Part shown: positions 9,432 through 17,370 of the stretch, in pieces
How the letters are laid out: every line of letters starts with the position of its first letter
Numbering within the stretch: the first letter of the stretch is position 1
The notes under the pieces: model-generated
Told to the model about the DNA's origin: nothing
What the model saw: only the letters and a program-made list of their open reading frames with translations
Databases searched by the model: none
Position numbers and translations under genes: made by a program
Assembly (NCBI RefSeq): GCF_001653565.1
Contig: NZ_LYPB01000087.1
Location: 89,842 to 153,841, forward strand
Reading direction: 5' to 3'
Length of the DNA stretch: 64,000 nt
DNA from: Paenibacillus oryzisoli
GTDB lineage: Bacteria > Bacillota > Bacilli > Paenibacillales > NBRC-103111

Positions 9432-10727
9432 TTATAAAAATAATTCACTGTTTATCCGCTTTATATCGCTACTAAAACTTTGAATCTCAAATGCAGGCGA
9501 CAGTTTGTGATGCGGATAAGATTGAGCAGCTTCCATTAGTTTGCGCTCATAGGTATGCAGAAACTTAGTAATGGTGGGACATTGCAGGCCCAAATTGGTC
9601 ATCATGCCCTGGATGATTTTGGTGCGGTAATAATCTTCTTTGGGCATGCGCGGGACGTCCAATTCCCCTTCTCTGTTTATGAATAATTTTCGAAAAGGAA
9701 CTCCTGAGAAATCGAAATATTTACCCGTTTCGTCTGGTTCGGAATAAGGATCAATGAGCAGTGATGTATAACGAATGTACAATAAATATTCTTGGCGAGT
9801 CGTATCGAATTGGCTGAAATGTTCAATATCATGACGTGATAGGCTCTCAAGTCTGATGGGATAATTATCATCCGTCATAAACTGAAGTAAATTTAGCTGC
9901 TTGATCTTCAGGGTATCTAGCAGTGTCATGATTTCTTTCCACTGGTTTAGCATATCTCGAATGACATATTGCGTAATCGGGCCTTCTGGAAACATTTTAT
10001 AGACATATTTCTGAGTTCCTGAATTTGAAAAAATCGCATCAAGGGAAAATTCATTCATAAAAAGGGCGGGGTGAACATACAAGGAGATGTTTCTTGTTTC
10101 CGCTTCAATCGGCGTTGCCAGTATAACTAGTGTAATACCTAATTGTTCGAAGAGCTGTTGTAGCATAAGGATATTCGCAGAGTGAATTTGGGTTGAACCC
10201 GCAAAAATTTTCTTCTTCACGGCAGTTGTCAGCACATGAGGCTGCAGTGTACCCTCCGTTAACCATCGTGTATCCCCTAGATAAGTAGAGAAACTTATAA
10301 TTTCAACTTCTGTATGCCATGCATTCATATAATTGCGGACTAAACGATTGGAACCAAGAGTAGGTGAAACCAAAATGATGCACCTTATACCCGTAATAAT
10401 ATCCTCGCTTAACTGGCTCAGAACATCGAGATAAGCATCTGTCGTTACGGCAATAAACAGCGTATCCCAATTACCTGTTACAGAATCGTATCCTTTGAAA
10501 ACCTGATCGACAACGCACATGCCTTCTAATGCACGATGCTTCTCATTTTGAATATTTACATGAACCTGACGTTTGTTCTGATCTAGTGCACCGAATAATT
10601 GTTCAGAGCGGGCAGATACTCTTCCAGCAATTCCTAGATAGCAAGGAAGCCGATTTTTTAAAGATACAGCAAGTTGAAGTGTTGCAGGTCCTGTGCCTAA
10701 CAGCAGGATTCGCTTAAAATCACGCAT
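9432..10727 (-). CDS. cntM: Staphylopine-type opine dehydrogenase
   Basis: A 431-residue NAD(P)H-dependent dehydrogenase of the staphylopine dehydrogenase family (DUF2338). It reductively condenses the CntL product with a 2-oxo acid. The N-terminal nucleotide-binding loop is LLLGTGPATLQLA. The catalytic His is in LYVHPALFMN (about residue 219), and FPEGPIT and YFDFSGVPF are family blocks. By eye-alignment to the S. aureus enzyme as I recall it, Arg36 matches Arg33 (NADPH preference) and Asp152 in STYLGDTR matches Asp150. Published work ties Asp at that position to pyruvate and Ala to acceptance of 2-oxoglutarate. With cntK present this predicts staphylopine, not bacillopaline; the last step is inference. 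Confidence 0.9.
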   Translation of the reverse strand: MRDFKRILLLGTGPATLQLAVSLKNRLPCYLGIAGRVSARSEQLFGALDQNKRQVHVNIQNEKHRALEGMCVVDQVFKGYDSVTGNWDTLFIAVTTDAYLDVLSQLSEDIITGIRCIILVSPTLGSNRLVRNYMNAWHTEVEIISFSTYLGDTRWLTEGTLQPHVLTTAVKKKIFAGSTQIHSANILMLQQLFEQLGITLVILATPIEAETRNISLYVHPALFMNEFSLDAIFSNSGTQKYVYKMFPEGPITQYVIRDMLNQWKEIMTLLDTLKIKQLNLLQFMTDDNYPIRLESLSRHDIEHFSQFDTTRQEYLLYIRYTSLLIDPYSEPDETGKYFDFSGVPFRKLFINREGELDVPRMPKEDYYRTKIIQGMMTNLGLQCPTITKFLHTYERKLMEAAQSYPHHKLSPAFEIQSFSSDIKRINSELFL

Positions 10728-10756
10728 AGTTGCCTCCTTTTCAACGTATAAACCAG

Positions 10757-11551
10757 TTAAGCTTTTATGTACAAAGCAACATCGAACACGTGATCTGGAC
10801 GTACAATCGTATCAACCAGCACCCATTTTCGCATATCTACTTCATGCATGGGGTAGTTAAACAGAGACTTAAGCCCATTCCCATAACGCATTGCTACCAC
10901 TACGTTTTCATTCGTTAATTCATGTAATTGATCTAATAGCTCATATTTAATGGGTACGGTTGAACTGAAAATGATGTGAGTTGCTTCTTTGGTAAAAGGT
11001 AAATCTGCCACAACTGTTTTTTCCAAGCGGATGTTGAACTGTGGCCCAAGTTTTTCAACGACTAGTTTACCAAGTGCAATCGACTCTTCATCGATATCGA
11101 TCCCCACCACGACTGCCCCTGTTCGCTTAGCAATCAAGAGCGGTGTCATCGGGAATGAACCAGAACCAATGAATAGGACTTTTGAATCCGGGGTGACCTG
11201 TGAACTTCCAAACTCTTGATCGATACACGTTTCAATATTTATAAAATAATCAGAGATCTCATTCATACCCTCTTGCAGCCTGAATGCACGATATTTCTCC
11301 ATATGGGCAACAGCTTGAGCGGATGTCATTCTTAGCGCTTCTACGAGTCGGGTTAATTCTTCGAGTTTCTCCAGTTTTAACTCTTCCCAAAGCTCTTTGT
11401 TGGTAGAATTTGTTATGAAATCAGAATATCGATTAATCAAGTCCTCTAACGCTGAACTGTGAGTAAGGGTTTGATCATAACCTGATACCAAGCCGTCAAA
11501 TTCTTCATAATATTCAACCAAAGCTGATTGTAATGTTACGGCCGTCTGCAT
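10757..11551 (-). CDS. cntL: Nicotianamine-synthase-like aminobutyrate transferase
   Basis: A 264-residue member of the nicotianamine synthase family, shorter than plant enzymes but of normal bacterial CntL size. Residues about 120-160 form the SAM-binding Rossmann core: VLFIGSGSFPMTPLLIAK and GIDIDEES. The enzyme transfers the aminobutyrate part of S-adenosylmethionine to histidine, giving the intermediate that CntM reduces. It lies between cntK (11-base gap) and cntM (29-base gap) as in the S. aureus operon. The N-terminal 100 residues are helical and charged, as in other bacterial members. Confidence 0.9.
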   Translation of the reverse strand: MQTAVTLQSALVEYYEEFDGLVSGYDQTLTHSSALEDLINRYSDFITNSTNKELWEELKLEKLEELTRLVEALRMTSAQAVAHMEKYRAFRLQEGMNEISDYFINIETCIDQEFGSSQVTPDSKVLFIGSGSFPMTPLLIAKRTGAVVVGIDIDEESIALGKLVVEKLGPQFNIRLEKTVVADLPFTKEATHIIFSSTVPIKYELLDQLHELTNENVVVAMRYGNGLKSLFNYPMHEVDMRKWVLVDTIVRPDHVFDVALYIKA

Positions 11552-11562
11552 TCCCGTACCTC

Positions 11563-12414
11563 CTAAGCAATATAATTGGATATATCAATAAAAGCTTTCC
11601 CTTGTGCGACTATATTGACGATACCTTCTATACGAAGACTCACCTTGTCTACTTCTTCATAATTTGCATGAACTTGTATGATGCCGCCTGGCTGCTTGAT
11701 TGCAGCAGAGATCTTTTCTTTATGCTTCCAAGCCAAATAAGCGCCTATAGAGGCTGTGCCTGAGCCACATCCACGCTCCCATATCATGCTGTCTACATGA
11801 GGAACATAAATGAGTGGCGCTAATTCCTCCGTATTGACCTTATAGAGCAGAATCCCGATTAGATTTGCTCCCATTGTCAAGCCAAGCAATCTGGCCAAGG
11901 ATTCCGCTTTACCTCTGATTGATGAATGAAATTCATCGACTTCTATAACCATATGTATAAAATTGGCGTACCTCACGATAGTGACAACCAAATCGTTGCC
12001 CTCGTATTGGATGATTCGTTCTTCAATATGTTGTGGTGTCGGCATTGTCACGCTGCAGTTATATCCTTTTGCTATTCTCCTCACCGTACAAGTTAGTAAT
12101 GTGTTGATACCGGAGACTTCTAATAGGATGTCTGTAGACTGATTGGGCTGCATGCTTTTCTCAGAAGCAAGATAAGCCGCCAAGGACATGCACGCATTCC
12201 CGCAAAACTCACCCCCTGCCATTTGCAGATGAGCGACTGCTGCACTGTTGACAGGCGTTTCAATATAGCCAACTTGCTCTGCGTACACACTATCGTATGA
12301 CATAAGCTTGGAAGCAATGTGTTTGTACGCATCTGTCGAGTGTTTCGACTTGACCAGAATCGTCATGTTTTGGGTTGGACTGCATTTAACGAAATCCACG
12401 ATCTGTTTCCCCAC
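11563..12414 (-). CDS. cntK: Histidine racemase for metallophore synthesis
   Basis: A DapF-fold epimerase of 283 residues that should supply D-histidine to CntL. Both catalytic cysteines are present: Cys71 in GGEFCGNACM and Cys216 in WERGCGSGTAS. The start is set at GTG 12414 because AAAGGAGG (complement of 12421-12428) lies six bases upstream, and because VGKQIVDFVKCSPTQNMTI aligns with the N-terminus of known CntK proteins. A longer frame from ATG 12456 would begin inside a Zur box and has no ribosome site. First gene of the operon. The presence of a racemase separates staphylopine-like from pseudopaline-like clusters. Confidence 0.88.
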   Translation of the reverse strand: MGKQIVDFVKCSPTQNMTILVKSKHSTDAYKHIASKLMSYDSVYAEQVGYIETPVNSAAVAHLQMAGGEFCGNACMSLAAYLASEKSMQPNQSTDILLEVSGINTLLTCTVRRIAKGYNCSVTMPTPQHIEERIIQYEGNDLVVTIVRYANFIHMVIEVDEFHSSIRGKAESLARLLGLTMGANLIGILLYKVNTEELAPLIYVPHVDSMIWERGCGSGTASIGAYLAWKHKEKISAAIKQPGGIIQVHANYEEVDKVSLRIEGIVNIVAQGKAFIDISNYIA

Positions 12415-12455
12415 CTCAATCCTCCTTTGCAAGTAAAAGTATATACCCGTTAACA

Positions 12456-12476
12456 TAAGTGTAAATATTACGATTT
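12456..12476 (-). promoter_or_regulatory. Second Zur-like box, proximal to cntK
   Basis: The right arm ATTACGATTT (12467-12476) is a perfect Zur half-site. The left arm is degenerate (GTAA kept), giving about 16 of 20 matches to the Bacillus Zur consensus of inverted arms AAATCGTAAT and ATTACGATTT. It lies 42 bases upstream of the cntK GTG, in the leader, 16 bases from the stronger box. Confidence 0.55.
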
Positions 12477-12492
12477 TGAGAAACGGATAAAT

Positions 12493-12513
12493 AAATAGTA
12501 ATTATTACGATTT
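12493..12513 (-). promoter_or_regulatory. Zur box in the cnt operon leader
   Basis: A 21-base palindrome with arms AAATAGTAAT and ATTACGATTT around a central T. It differs from the Bacillus Zur consensus (AAATCGTAAT, N, ATTACGATTT) at one base. It begins just downstream of the predicted transcription start, so zinc-loaded Zur would block transcription of the metallophore operon. No Fur-type box was seen here. Confidence 0.82.
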
Positions 12514-12522
12514 ATAATTCGA

Positions 12523-12551
12523 ACTATATCTTTTACTATCCTTTTTGTCAA
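12523..12551 (-). promoter_or_regulatory. Sigma-A promoter of the cnt operon
   Basis: On the minus strand TTGACA (complement of 12546-12551), a 17-base spacer and TATAGT (complement of 12523-12528). This is a near-consensus vegetative promoter. Transcription should start near 12516, directly before the Zur box, about 100 bases upstream of the cntK GTG. Confidence 0.8.
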
Positions 12552-12612
12552 TCTAATTGTAAAAATTACTTTTAATATTTCTAATTCAGAACATTAGTTA
12601 GTTGCTATCAAT

Positions 12613-12634
12613 AAAAAACCCGCAGAATCTGCGG
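12613..12634 (-). terminator. Rho-independent terminator
   Basis: On the minus strand the stem CCGCA/TGCGG with a GATTC loop is followed by GTTTTTT. It ends transcription of the gene remnant just upstream and insulates the cnt promoter. Confidence 0.75.
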
Positions 12635-12678
12635 ATAGTAGTGGTGCTATTTTCATGTTATGCGAGGTTTCTTCATGT

Positions 12679-12912
12679 TCACAATTGATCAGGCAGTCCA
12701 TGAAGATACATATCTTTGCAGTTAGTGTTACGCTTTAGCGCTTCAACAGTCTTAGTATTAGGAGACTTGTATATGGTCAAATAATCAGTCTCGTCATAAT
12801 TTTCACGGATAGGAAAAGCAAGTTTTTCTTCATCCAATGAGAATTCAGCACGAATGCCAGGTTTATTGCCACGTGGGTCCAGGCGAATCCACTTGATTTT
12901 GTGATAAAGCTT
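12679..12912 (-). pseudogene. Remnant of an unrecognised gene (C-terminal part)
   Basis: An open frame of 77 codons between in-frame stops, reading KLYHKIKWIRLDPRGNK... and ending YLHGLPDQL. The composition and wobble use look coding. There is no ATG or GTG early in the frame and no ribosome site, so the 5' part seems lost. A perfect terminator follows 45 bases after the stop, as expected at the end of a once functional gene. I do not recognise the family. The remaining bases between 12415 and 12997 hold the cnt promoter and Zur boxes; nothing was seen in 12913-12997. Confidence 0.45.
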
Positions 12913-12997
12913 CTAGTTCAAATAAAATCATCGATATCAAAGGACTACAATGTAGTTCTTCGAACGCTTTAGAGAATCATGTAGGCAGCAATTGAGT

Positions 12998-14218
12998 TTA
13001 TTCGTTGTCAGGGGGAACCGCCATCGGACTACCTGCATTCATCCCTGTATCTGTCAACCTTGCTCTCACTGTAACAGAAACTTTTGCCTGTGAGAATCGT
13101 TCATCCCAGCCTTCCGACCACTTCTTCCATAGTCGAGGAGATCTCCTCTTTATTTTCTGCCCCACCAACATGACGTCTGCCTTCATTTTCTGAACTTTTT
13201 GGATGGCTTCTATCGTGTCTTTATGGATCGTCTGTTCAATTCGATTGATGAAAAGCTGATGATCCTCTTTCGTAAGGATACTGGAGCAACTCATTTCCCC
13301 AACCTTCCCATCGACTTCAAGATGAATCTCAATGAATGGCCTATCTTCCATGGAGGATACATGTAGCGATGACTGTAACTTGGAAATCCAATAAGAATCA
13401 CCACCACTTGGCGCATGAAGCTTAGCAGTTGTACTCTCGCATGGTATTGTGACTAGCCCTTCTTTAAATTCACCACGAATCATTAGAATACTATCAGCGA
13501 TTTCGGCAGAAATAAAGCCTTGATCGATTGTACCTGTCGGAAATCTCAATATGTTCATGCCGTCGATGATAAAGAGCGAATGTTCTTGTCGAAGCAGTCG
13601 AAGATGAGGCAGCAGCGTCAAAGAACGAGGTGATTGCGCAAGGATATTAAGATCAAGCAGCGAAACTTTGGAAGCCATGCCCGTAAGAGCATTAGACATC
13701 GCCTCGACCGTTTTCATTTGTTGGCCGATTGTATTTTCAATGACGGGATCAACAAGGAGAAAGCGACCCGCCTCTCCCTCTGTCGTCATCACCGCGACAG
13801 CACCTCGTGGACCTTGTGAACGCGAGAAAAAGTCCAGAATTTCACCCATATTTCGATTCGCGGCCATCTTCTCACTAATAAGAAGCGCACGCATATGGCT
13901 CCATTGCAGCTTCCTTCCGAGCTTCCCCGAGATATGTGCCGCGGCAAGCGAGATGGTCGAAGCTTCGCTAGAGATCGTAAGGTACGATATGCCCTTCGTT
14001 GCCTTATTATTTCTCGATTCTGACGAGCCTGGTCGATAAATTTGCGTAGTAACGAGGTATCCCCCTTTATCAGTTTGATCAATAGCCACAGCCTGTACAA
14101 ATCCCCATTGTGTCAGCTCATTCTTATCCCAGCAGCCTCCTAGTAAGGTTACGACAAATCCATAAAGCAATAGCTGTATCCCTAAACGCACATATCGCTT
14201 CATCATGGTTGTTCTCAC
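12998..14218 (-). CDS. gerKC: Spore germination lipoprotein, Ger(x)C family
   Basis: A 406-residue C subunit of a GerA-type germinant receptor. A lipoprotein signal peptide ends LLGGCWDKNEL (lipid Cys about residue 29), and WDKNELTQWGFVQAVAIDQ is the family N-terminus. The C-terminal half contains the three-domain GerAC region. The frame starts with GTG, overlapping the stop of the A subunit in a GTGA arrangement, which suggests coupled translation; ATG codons four and five residues later are alternatives. C subunits sit on the outer face of the spore inner membrane with A and B. The symbol is by family only. Confidence 0.85.
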   Translation of the reverse strand: MRTTMMKRYVRLGIQLLLYGFVVTLLGGCWDKNELTQWGFVQAVAIDQTDKGGYLVTTQIYRPGSSESRNNKATKGISYLTISSEASTISLAAAHISGKLGRKLQWSHMRALLISEKMAANRNMGEILDFFSRSQGPRGAVAVMTTEGEAGRFLLVDPVIENTIGQQMKTVEAMSNALTGMASKVSLLDLNILAQSPRSLTLLPHLRLLRQEHSLFIIDGMNILRFPTGTIDQGFISAEIADSILMIRGEFKEGLVTIPCESTTAKLHAPSGGDSYWISKLQSSLHVSSMEDRPFIEIHLEVDGKVGEMSCSSILTKEDHQLFINRIEQTIHKDTIEAIQKVQKMKADVMLVGQKIKRRSPRLWKKWSEGWDERFSQAKVSVTVRARLTDTGMNAGSPMAVPPDNE

Positions 14219-15726
14219 TTCTTTCTTCGAGGTGATGCTGAGCCAAGTAAACGCCGATTCCGAGGGGATATCATAAATTTGCTAAGGGGCGCTCGGACCA
14301 CAATATCCCTCATATCCCTCGATTTGAAAGGTGCGATCGATGATAGATAGGGCTGTCCTAGCGTGTGCAAACAAGTTAAATGCAATAACGTGAGTAGAAA
14401 CATGATCATCAGGCCGAAACCCCCAAGGAGTGATGCGGCAACCATATACGGAAAGCGGAGAACACGGATAGCAATGGCAATGTCGTAATGTGGAATGGCA
14501 AATGAAGCAATACCCGTCAAAGCGACGACAATAACCATGATGGGAGAGGTAATTTTGGCCGTGATCGCAGCTTGTCCAATTACTAGCGCGCCTACAATAC
14601 TGACTGCGGAGCCGACGGGTCTTGGAAGCCGAATTCCTGCTTCTCGCAGTAATTCAAACGATACTTCCATGATCAAGGCTTCAATGAATGCCGGAAAAGG
14701 TATTCCTTCCCTCGTATCTAAAATGGCGAGTAACAAGACGGAAGGTATTAATTCAGGATGGAATGTGGACATCGCGATATAAATACTCGGCAGCGTAAGT
14801 GCGATGAAGAATGCCAGAAGTCGCACCAATCGAGTCATTGAAGCAAAAATCGTGCGAACGTAGTAATCTTCACCTGTACTGATAAAATCAACCAAAAAAG
14901 CTGGAGCGATCATCACCGTCGGCGAATTATCTACAAGTATGGCAATTTTTCCATCCATTAAAGCGGCTGCGACGACATCCGTTCGTTCTGTATTACGGTA
15001 TTGCGGAAAAGGTGTATAAGCAGAGTCCTGTATCCAGTCTTGAATATAAGACGTATCAAGCACATCATATGGCTCAATGCCATTCATTCGATTGCGAAAT
15101 TCCTCCAATATATCCGGATGAATAACACCCTCTAGGTAGCAAAAGGCGATGGTTGTCTTAAATGTTTCCCCTGCTGTAATAAATTCAATCTTTAACTCTG
15201 GAGATTGAACGCGCTGGCGAATCATTCCCAGGTTGATCCCAATCGACTCTACTGTTCCTTCCCGAGGTCCTTGAACAACAGGCTCACTTACCGGTTCATT
15301 CACCTGACGTTTATTGAACGTGGCAGCTTTATAAGCAACCCCACAATTCCACCCGTCAAAAAGCATGACGACATGCCCCTGGAGGACTAGTTCCACAATC
15401 GTTTTCACTTCAGAAACGATGGATAATCCTAAAGATGTCGCTCCGGAATGACCGAAAAAGTAAGCAATGGCTTCGGGATCAATGGTAGCAGGATCTGCTG
15501 ATTGAACTGTGGCAAGGTCATTGAGCACTTTGATTAAATAACTGTCACTATCATCTGTAACTAGCGAACTGCAATACCCCACCAATACCGAATACGTAAG
15601 CTCACTGCCGTATTTGCGTAACTCGAACACAATGTCTTGGCAATTAACGAACGCCTGTTCTAAGGTTTCTCTATTAATAAGAAGATTCGCTTGGATCTGT
15701 AACGGTTGATCCTCTGAGATAGTCAT
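14215..15726 (-). CDS. gerKA: Spore germination protein, GerA family
   Basis: A 503-residue A subunit. A hydrophilic N-terminal domain of about 240 residues (blocks VGYCSS, LVLQGHVVMLFDG, RGPREGTVESIGIN) is followed by about five membrane helices starting near residue 290. The family motifs NSPTVMIAPAFLVDF and REGIPFPAFIEALIMEVSFELLREAG are present. The A subunit forms the oligomeric channel-like core of germinant receptors in the spore inner membrane. It overlaps the B gene by four bases (ATGA). The germinant cannot be deduced. Confidence 0.9.
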   Translation of the reverse strand: MTISEDQPLQIQANLLINRETLEQAFVNCQDIVFELRKYGSELTYSVLVGYCSSLVTDDSDSYLIKVLNDLATVQSADPATIDPEAIAYFFGHSGATSLGLSIVSEVKTIVELVLQGHVVMLFDGWNCGVAYKAATFNKRQVNEPVSEPVVQGPREGTVESIGINLGMIRQRVQSPELKIEFITAGETFKTTIAFCYLEGVIHPDILEEFRNRMNGIEPYDVLDTSYIQDWIQDSAYTPFPQYRNTERTDVVAAALMDGKIAILVDNSPTVMIAPAFLVDFISTGEDYYVRTIFASMTRLVRLLAFFIALTLPSIYIAMSTFHPELIPSVLLLAILDTREGIPFPAFIEALIMEVSFELLREAGIRLPRPVGSAVSIVGALVIGQAAITAKITSPIMVIVVALTGIASFAIPHYDIAIAIRVLRFPYMVAASLLGGFGLMIMFLLTLLHLTCLHTLGQPYLSSIAPFKSRDMRDIVVRAPLSKFMISPRNRRLLGSASPRRKK

Positions 15727-16844
15727 GACTCGTTCTCCTTCTGACGATTAGAGACGCTGCTTTTAACCCAAGTCAGCACAGTTAGCACAAAAATTAATGA
15801 ACAACCGATAAAAATTACCGTGAATGGCCAAATGGTATAGACTTGATATTGAAAATCAGCCGGCCCAGAGAATAGCGTCAGTGATAGCATCGTACATAAC
15901 AAAGACGCAGGGTATACATAAGCAGAAGTGTTGCTCACATTAGTTAAACGGACCATGAGTTTATTTAGTGCAAATAAATATAGCGTCGCCTTCATGTAGG
16001 AACCTATAATAATCGCGATGCCTACAATCGCCTCGATCCTTACATTGCTGCCATTCACTTGAATGTTACTCGCGAGTTGATAGAGTGAATAACTGAGGTG
16101 TCCTGCAGCTGGGCCAAAAGCCACGATTGTACACACGGTGGCAATAACCATCGTCGCACCTGTAAGTGTGAAGGCGAGAAATAACCTGCGATAGAGTATG
16201 TGCGTCTGATCTTTGGCAGCGAAAGATAGAAAAAACGGAAACAGACATACCTCACCAAAAGGGAAACCAGCACCCACATAGAAGCCATGAAGAAGATCGC
16301 CAATTCCCTTGTCTGGTAGGGGCAGGAGTCTTCCCCAATCATAAATCGGAAACGCAATAATCAGAACAATCAGCGTAAATATAAACATAACAGGAACAAG
16401 CAGCACGAACACCCGTGCCGCAATGACAATTCCTGCTCTTGCCGTTAAGGCAGCGACAAGTAAGCTTATTGAACAGAAGATATAAGGAGGCGTCTTCGGC
16501 ATCATACTGCTTGCAAAAAAATCGCTTATGCCTGTTACAATCGCTGATGTTGCGAAAAGGAGCATTAAGACAATGGGCAGCATGACGACAATGGTAGGAA
16601 TTCTTCCAATCAGTTTCCCACAATAATCAATTAATCCTATTCCTCCATGACTGTGATGTAGATATAATGTACAAGCAAGTACAAGTGTACCAAAACCAAA
16701 TGCACCAATGAGTGAGATCCACGCAGCATTCCCTGCAAATCCTACAAGTGGTGTGGGGATATAAATAATGGCAGAACCCATTGTTACTGCGATTAAAAGG
16801 CTCGACATCTGTCCTGACGTTAGTATGGATCGGCGGTTGTTCAT
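15723..16844 (-). CDS. gerKB: Spore germination protein, GerB family
   Basis: A 373-residue B subunit, an APC-superfamily-like transporter with about ten helices, thought to bind the germinant. It starts MNNRRSILTSGQMSSLLIAV, with the typical GerAB N-terminus. The start ATG 16844 has GGAGA eight bases upstream; an upstream in-frame ATG at 16937 adds 31 residues that overlap the preceding small gene and look unrelated. The operon order (B, A, C) differs from the common A, B, C. Confidence 0.87.
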   Translation of the reverse strand: MNNRRSILTSGQMSSLLIAVTMGSAIIYIPTPLVGFAGNAAWISLIGAFGFGTLVLACTLYLHHSHGGIGLIDYCGKLIGRIPTIVVMLPIVLMLLFATSAIVTGISDFFASSMMPKTPPYIFCSISLLVAALTARAGIVIAARVFVLLVPVMFIFTLIVLIIAFPIYDWGRLLPLPDKGIGDLLHGFYVGAGFPFGEVCLFPFFLSFAAKDQTHILYRRLFLAFTLTGATMVIATVCTIVAFGPAAGHLSYSLYQLASNIQVNGSNVRIEAIVGIAIIIGSYMKATLYLFALNKLMVRLTNVSNTSAYVYPASLLCTMLSLTLFSGPADFQYQVYTIWPFTVIFIGCSLIFVLTVLTWVKSSVSNRQKENES

Positions 16845-16860
16845 ACATATTCTCCGTTCT

Positions 16861-17106
16861 CTAAGAGCCGCTGATGGAGGAAAAAAATGCAACGATGGCA
16901 TCGGAGGGGTACCTATACAGCCATTCCAAACATTCACCAGGGTTCGGCCATGCCGGATGGTACAAGAACAGGGTGATTAAATAAAGCGAAGGAGAACCGA
17001 GTGCAAATCCCCATATGATCGACTTTCGTTCCAATCGATGCCAATCGTATCTGAATAAGGCTATGTACAGGGCCAATAACAATAATACAAATAGGTAATC
17101 CGCCAC
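16861..17106 (-). CDS. Small two-helix membrane protein, possible germinant-receptor D subunit
   Basis: An 81-residue protein beginning at GTG 17106, with GAGGAGAGG about ten bases upstream. It has two hydrophobic segments (about residues 4-18 and 33-48) with a basic loop between them (RYDWHRLERK). A longer frame from ATG 17163 is rejected because that codon lies within the predicted sigma-G promoter. Small two-helix D proteins are encoded in some GerA-type operons and modulate receptor function. The size, topology and position as the first gene before gerB, with 16 bases between them, fit such a role, but sequence similarity could not be tested. Confidence 0.6.
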   Translation of the reverse strand: MADYLFVLLLLALYIALFRYDWHRLERKSIIWGFALGSPSLYLITLFLYHPAWPNPGECLEWLYRYPSDAIVAFFSSISGS

Positions 17107-17139
17107 CGCCTTTGCCCCTCTCCTCTTTACATATATTGT

Positions 17140-17169
17140 TAGGATGTCATGTCGAACATGCATTCATTC
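17140..17169 (-). promoter_or_regulatory. Sigma-G promoter of the germination operon
   Basis: On the minus strand GAATG (complement of 17165-17169), an 18-base spacer and CATCCTA (complement of 17140-17146). This fits the forespore sigma-G consensus GHATR-18-CATNHTA at every defined position. The expected start is near 17133, just ahead of the ribosome site of the first gene. Forespore control is the known mode for gerA-type operons. Confidence 0.65.
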
Positions 17170-17293
17170 ATTTTTTGTAATTTTAATTAATTAACCGTGG
17201 ATTTCGTCAGCTCTTTCAGCCACAATAAACGTATCTGCGATGAACTTGATCCTCTCTTGCACGCGAGAAACATCCTGTGAAATTTGATATCGT

Positions 17294-17319
17294 GTTTGAG
17301 TCTTCTCTGAATTGGGTAT
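17294..17319 (+). promoter_or_regulatory. Sigma-B-type stress promoter of the L25/Ctc gene
   Basis: GTTTGA at 17294-17299, a 14-base spacer and GGGTAT at 17314-17319. The sigma-B consensus is GTTTAA-(12-14)-GGGTAT, and the ctc gene of Bacillus subtilis is a classical sigma-B target with the same spacing. The interval 17170-17293 between the two divergent promoters shows no convincing gene. Confidence 0.65.
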
Positions 17320-17370
17320 GTAATAGTAGGGCTTTTAGCTGCTTTTGCAATCATTCAGGAGGTGTTCGTA

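Noticed and set aside
12415..12456. Upstream ATG for cntK giving 14 more residues
   Set aside because: It starts inside a Zur box, has no ribosome site, and the extra residues do not resemble the family N-terminus.
12430..12600. Riboswitch in the cnt leader
   Set aside because: The A/T-rich leader has no conserved riboswitch stems; the palindromes are explained by Zur sites.
17190..17340. Minus-strand frame of about 50 codons between the ger and ctc promoters
   Set aside because: There is no good start codon or ribosome site, and it overlaps the stress promoter.
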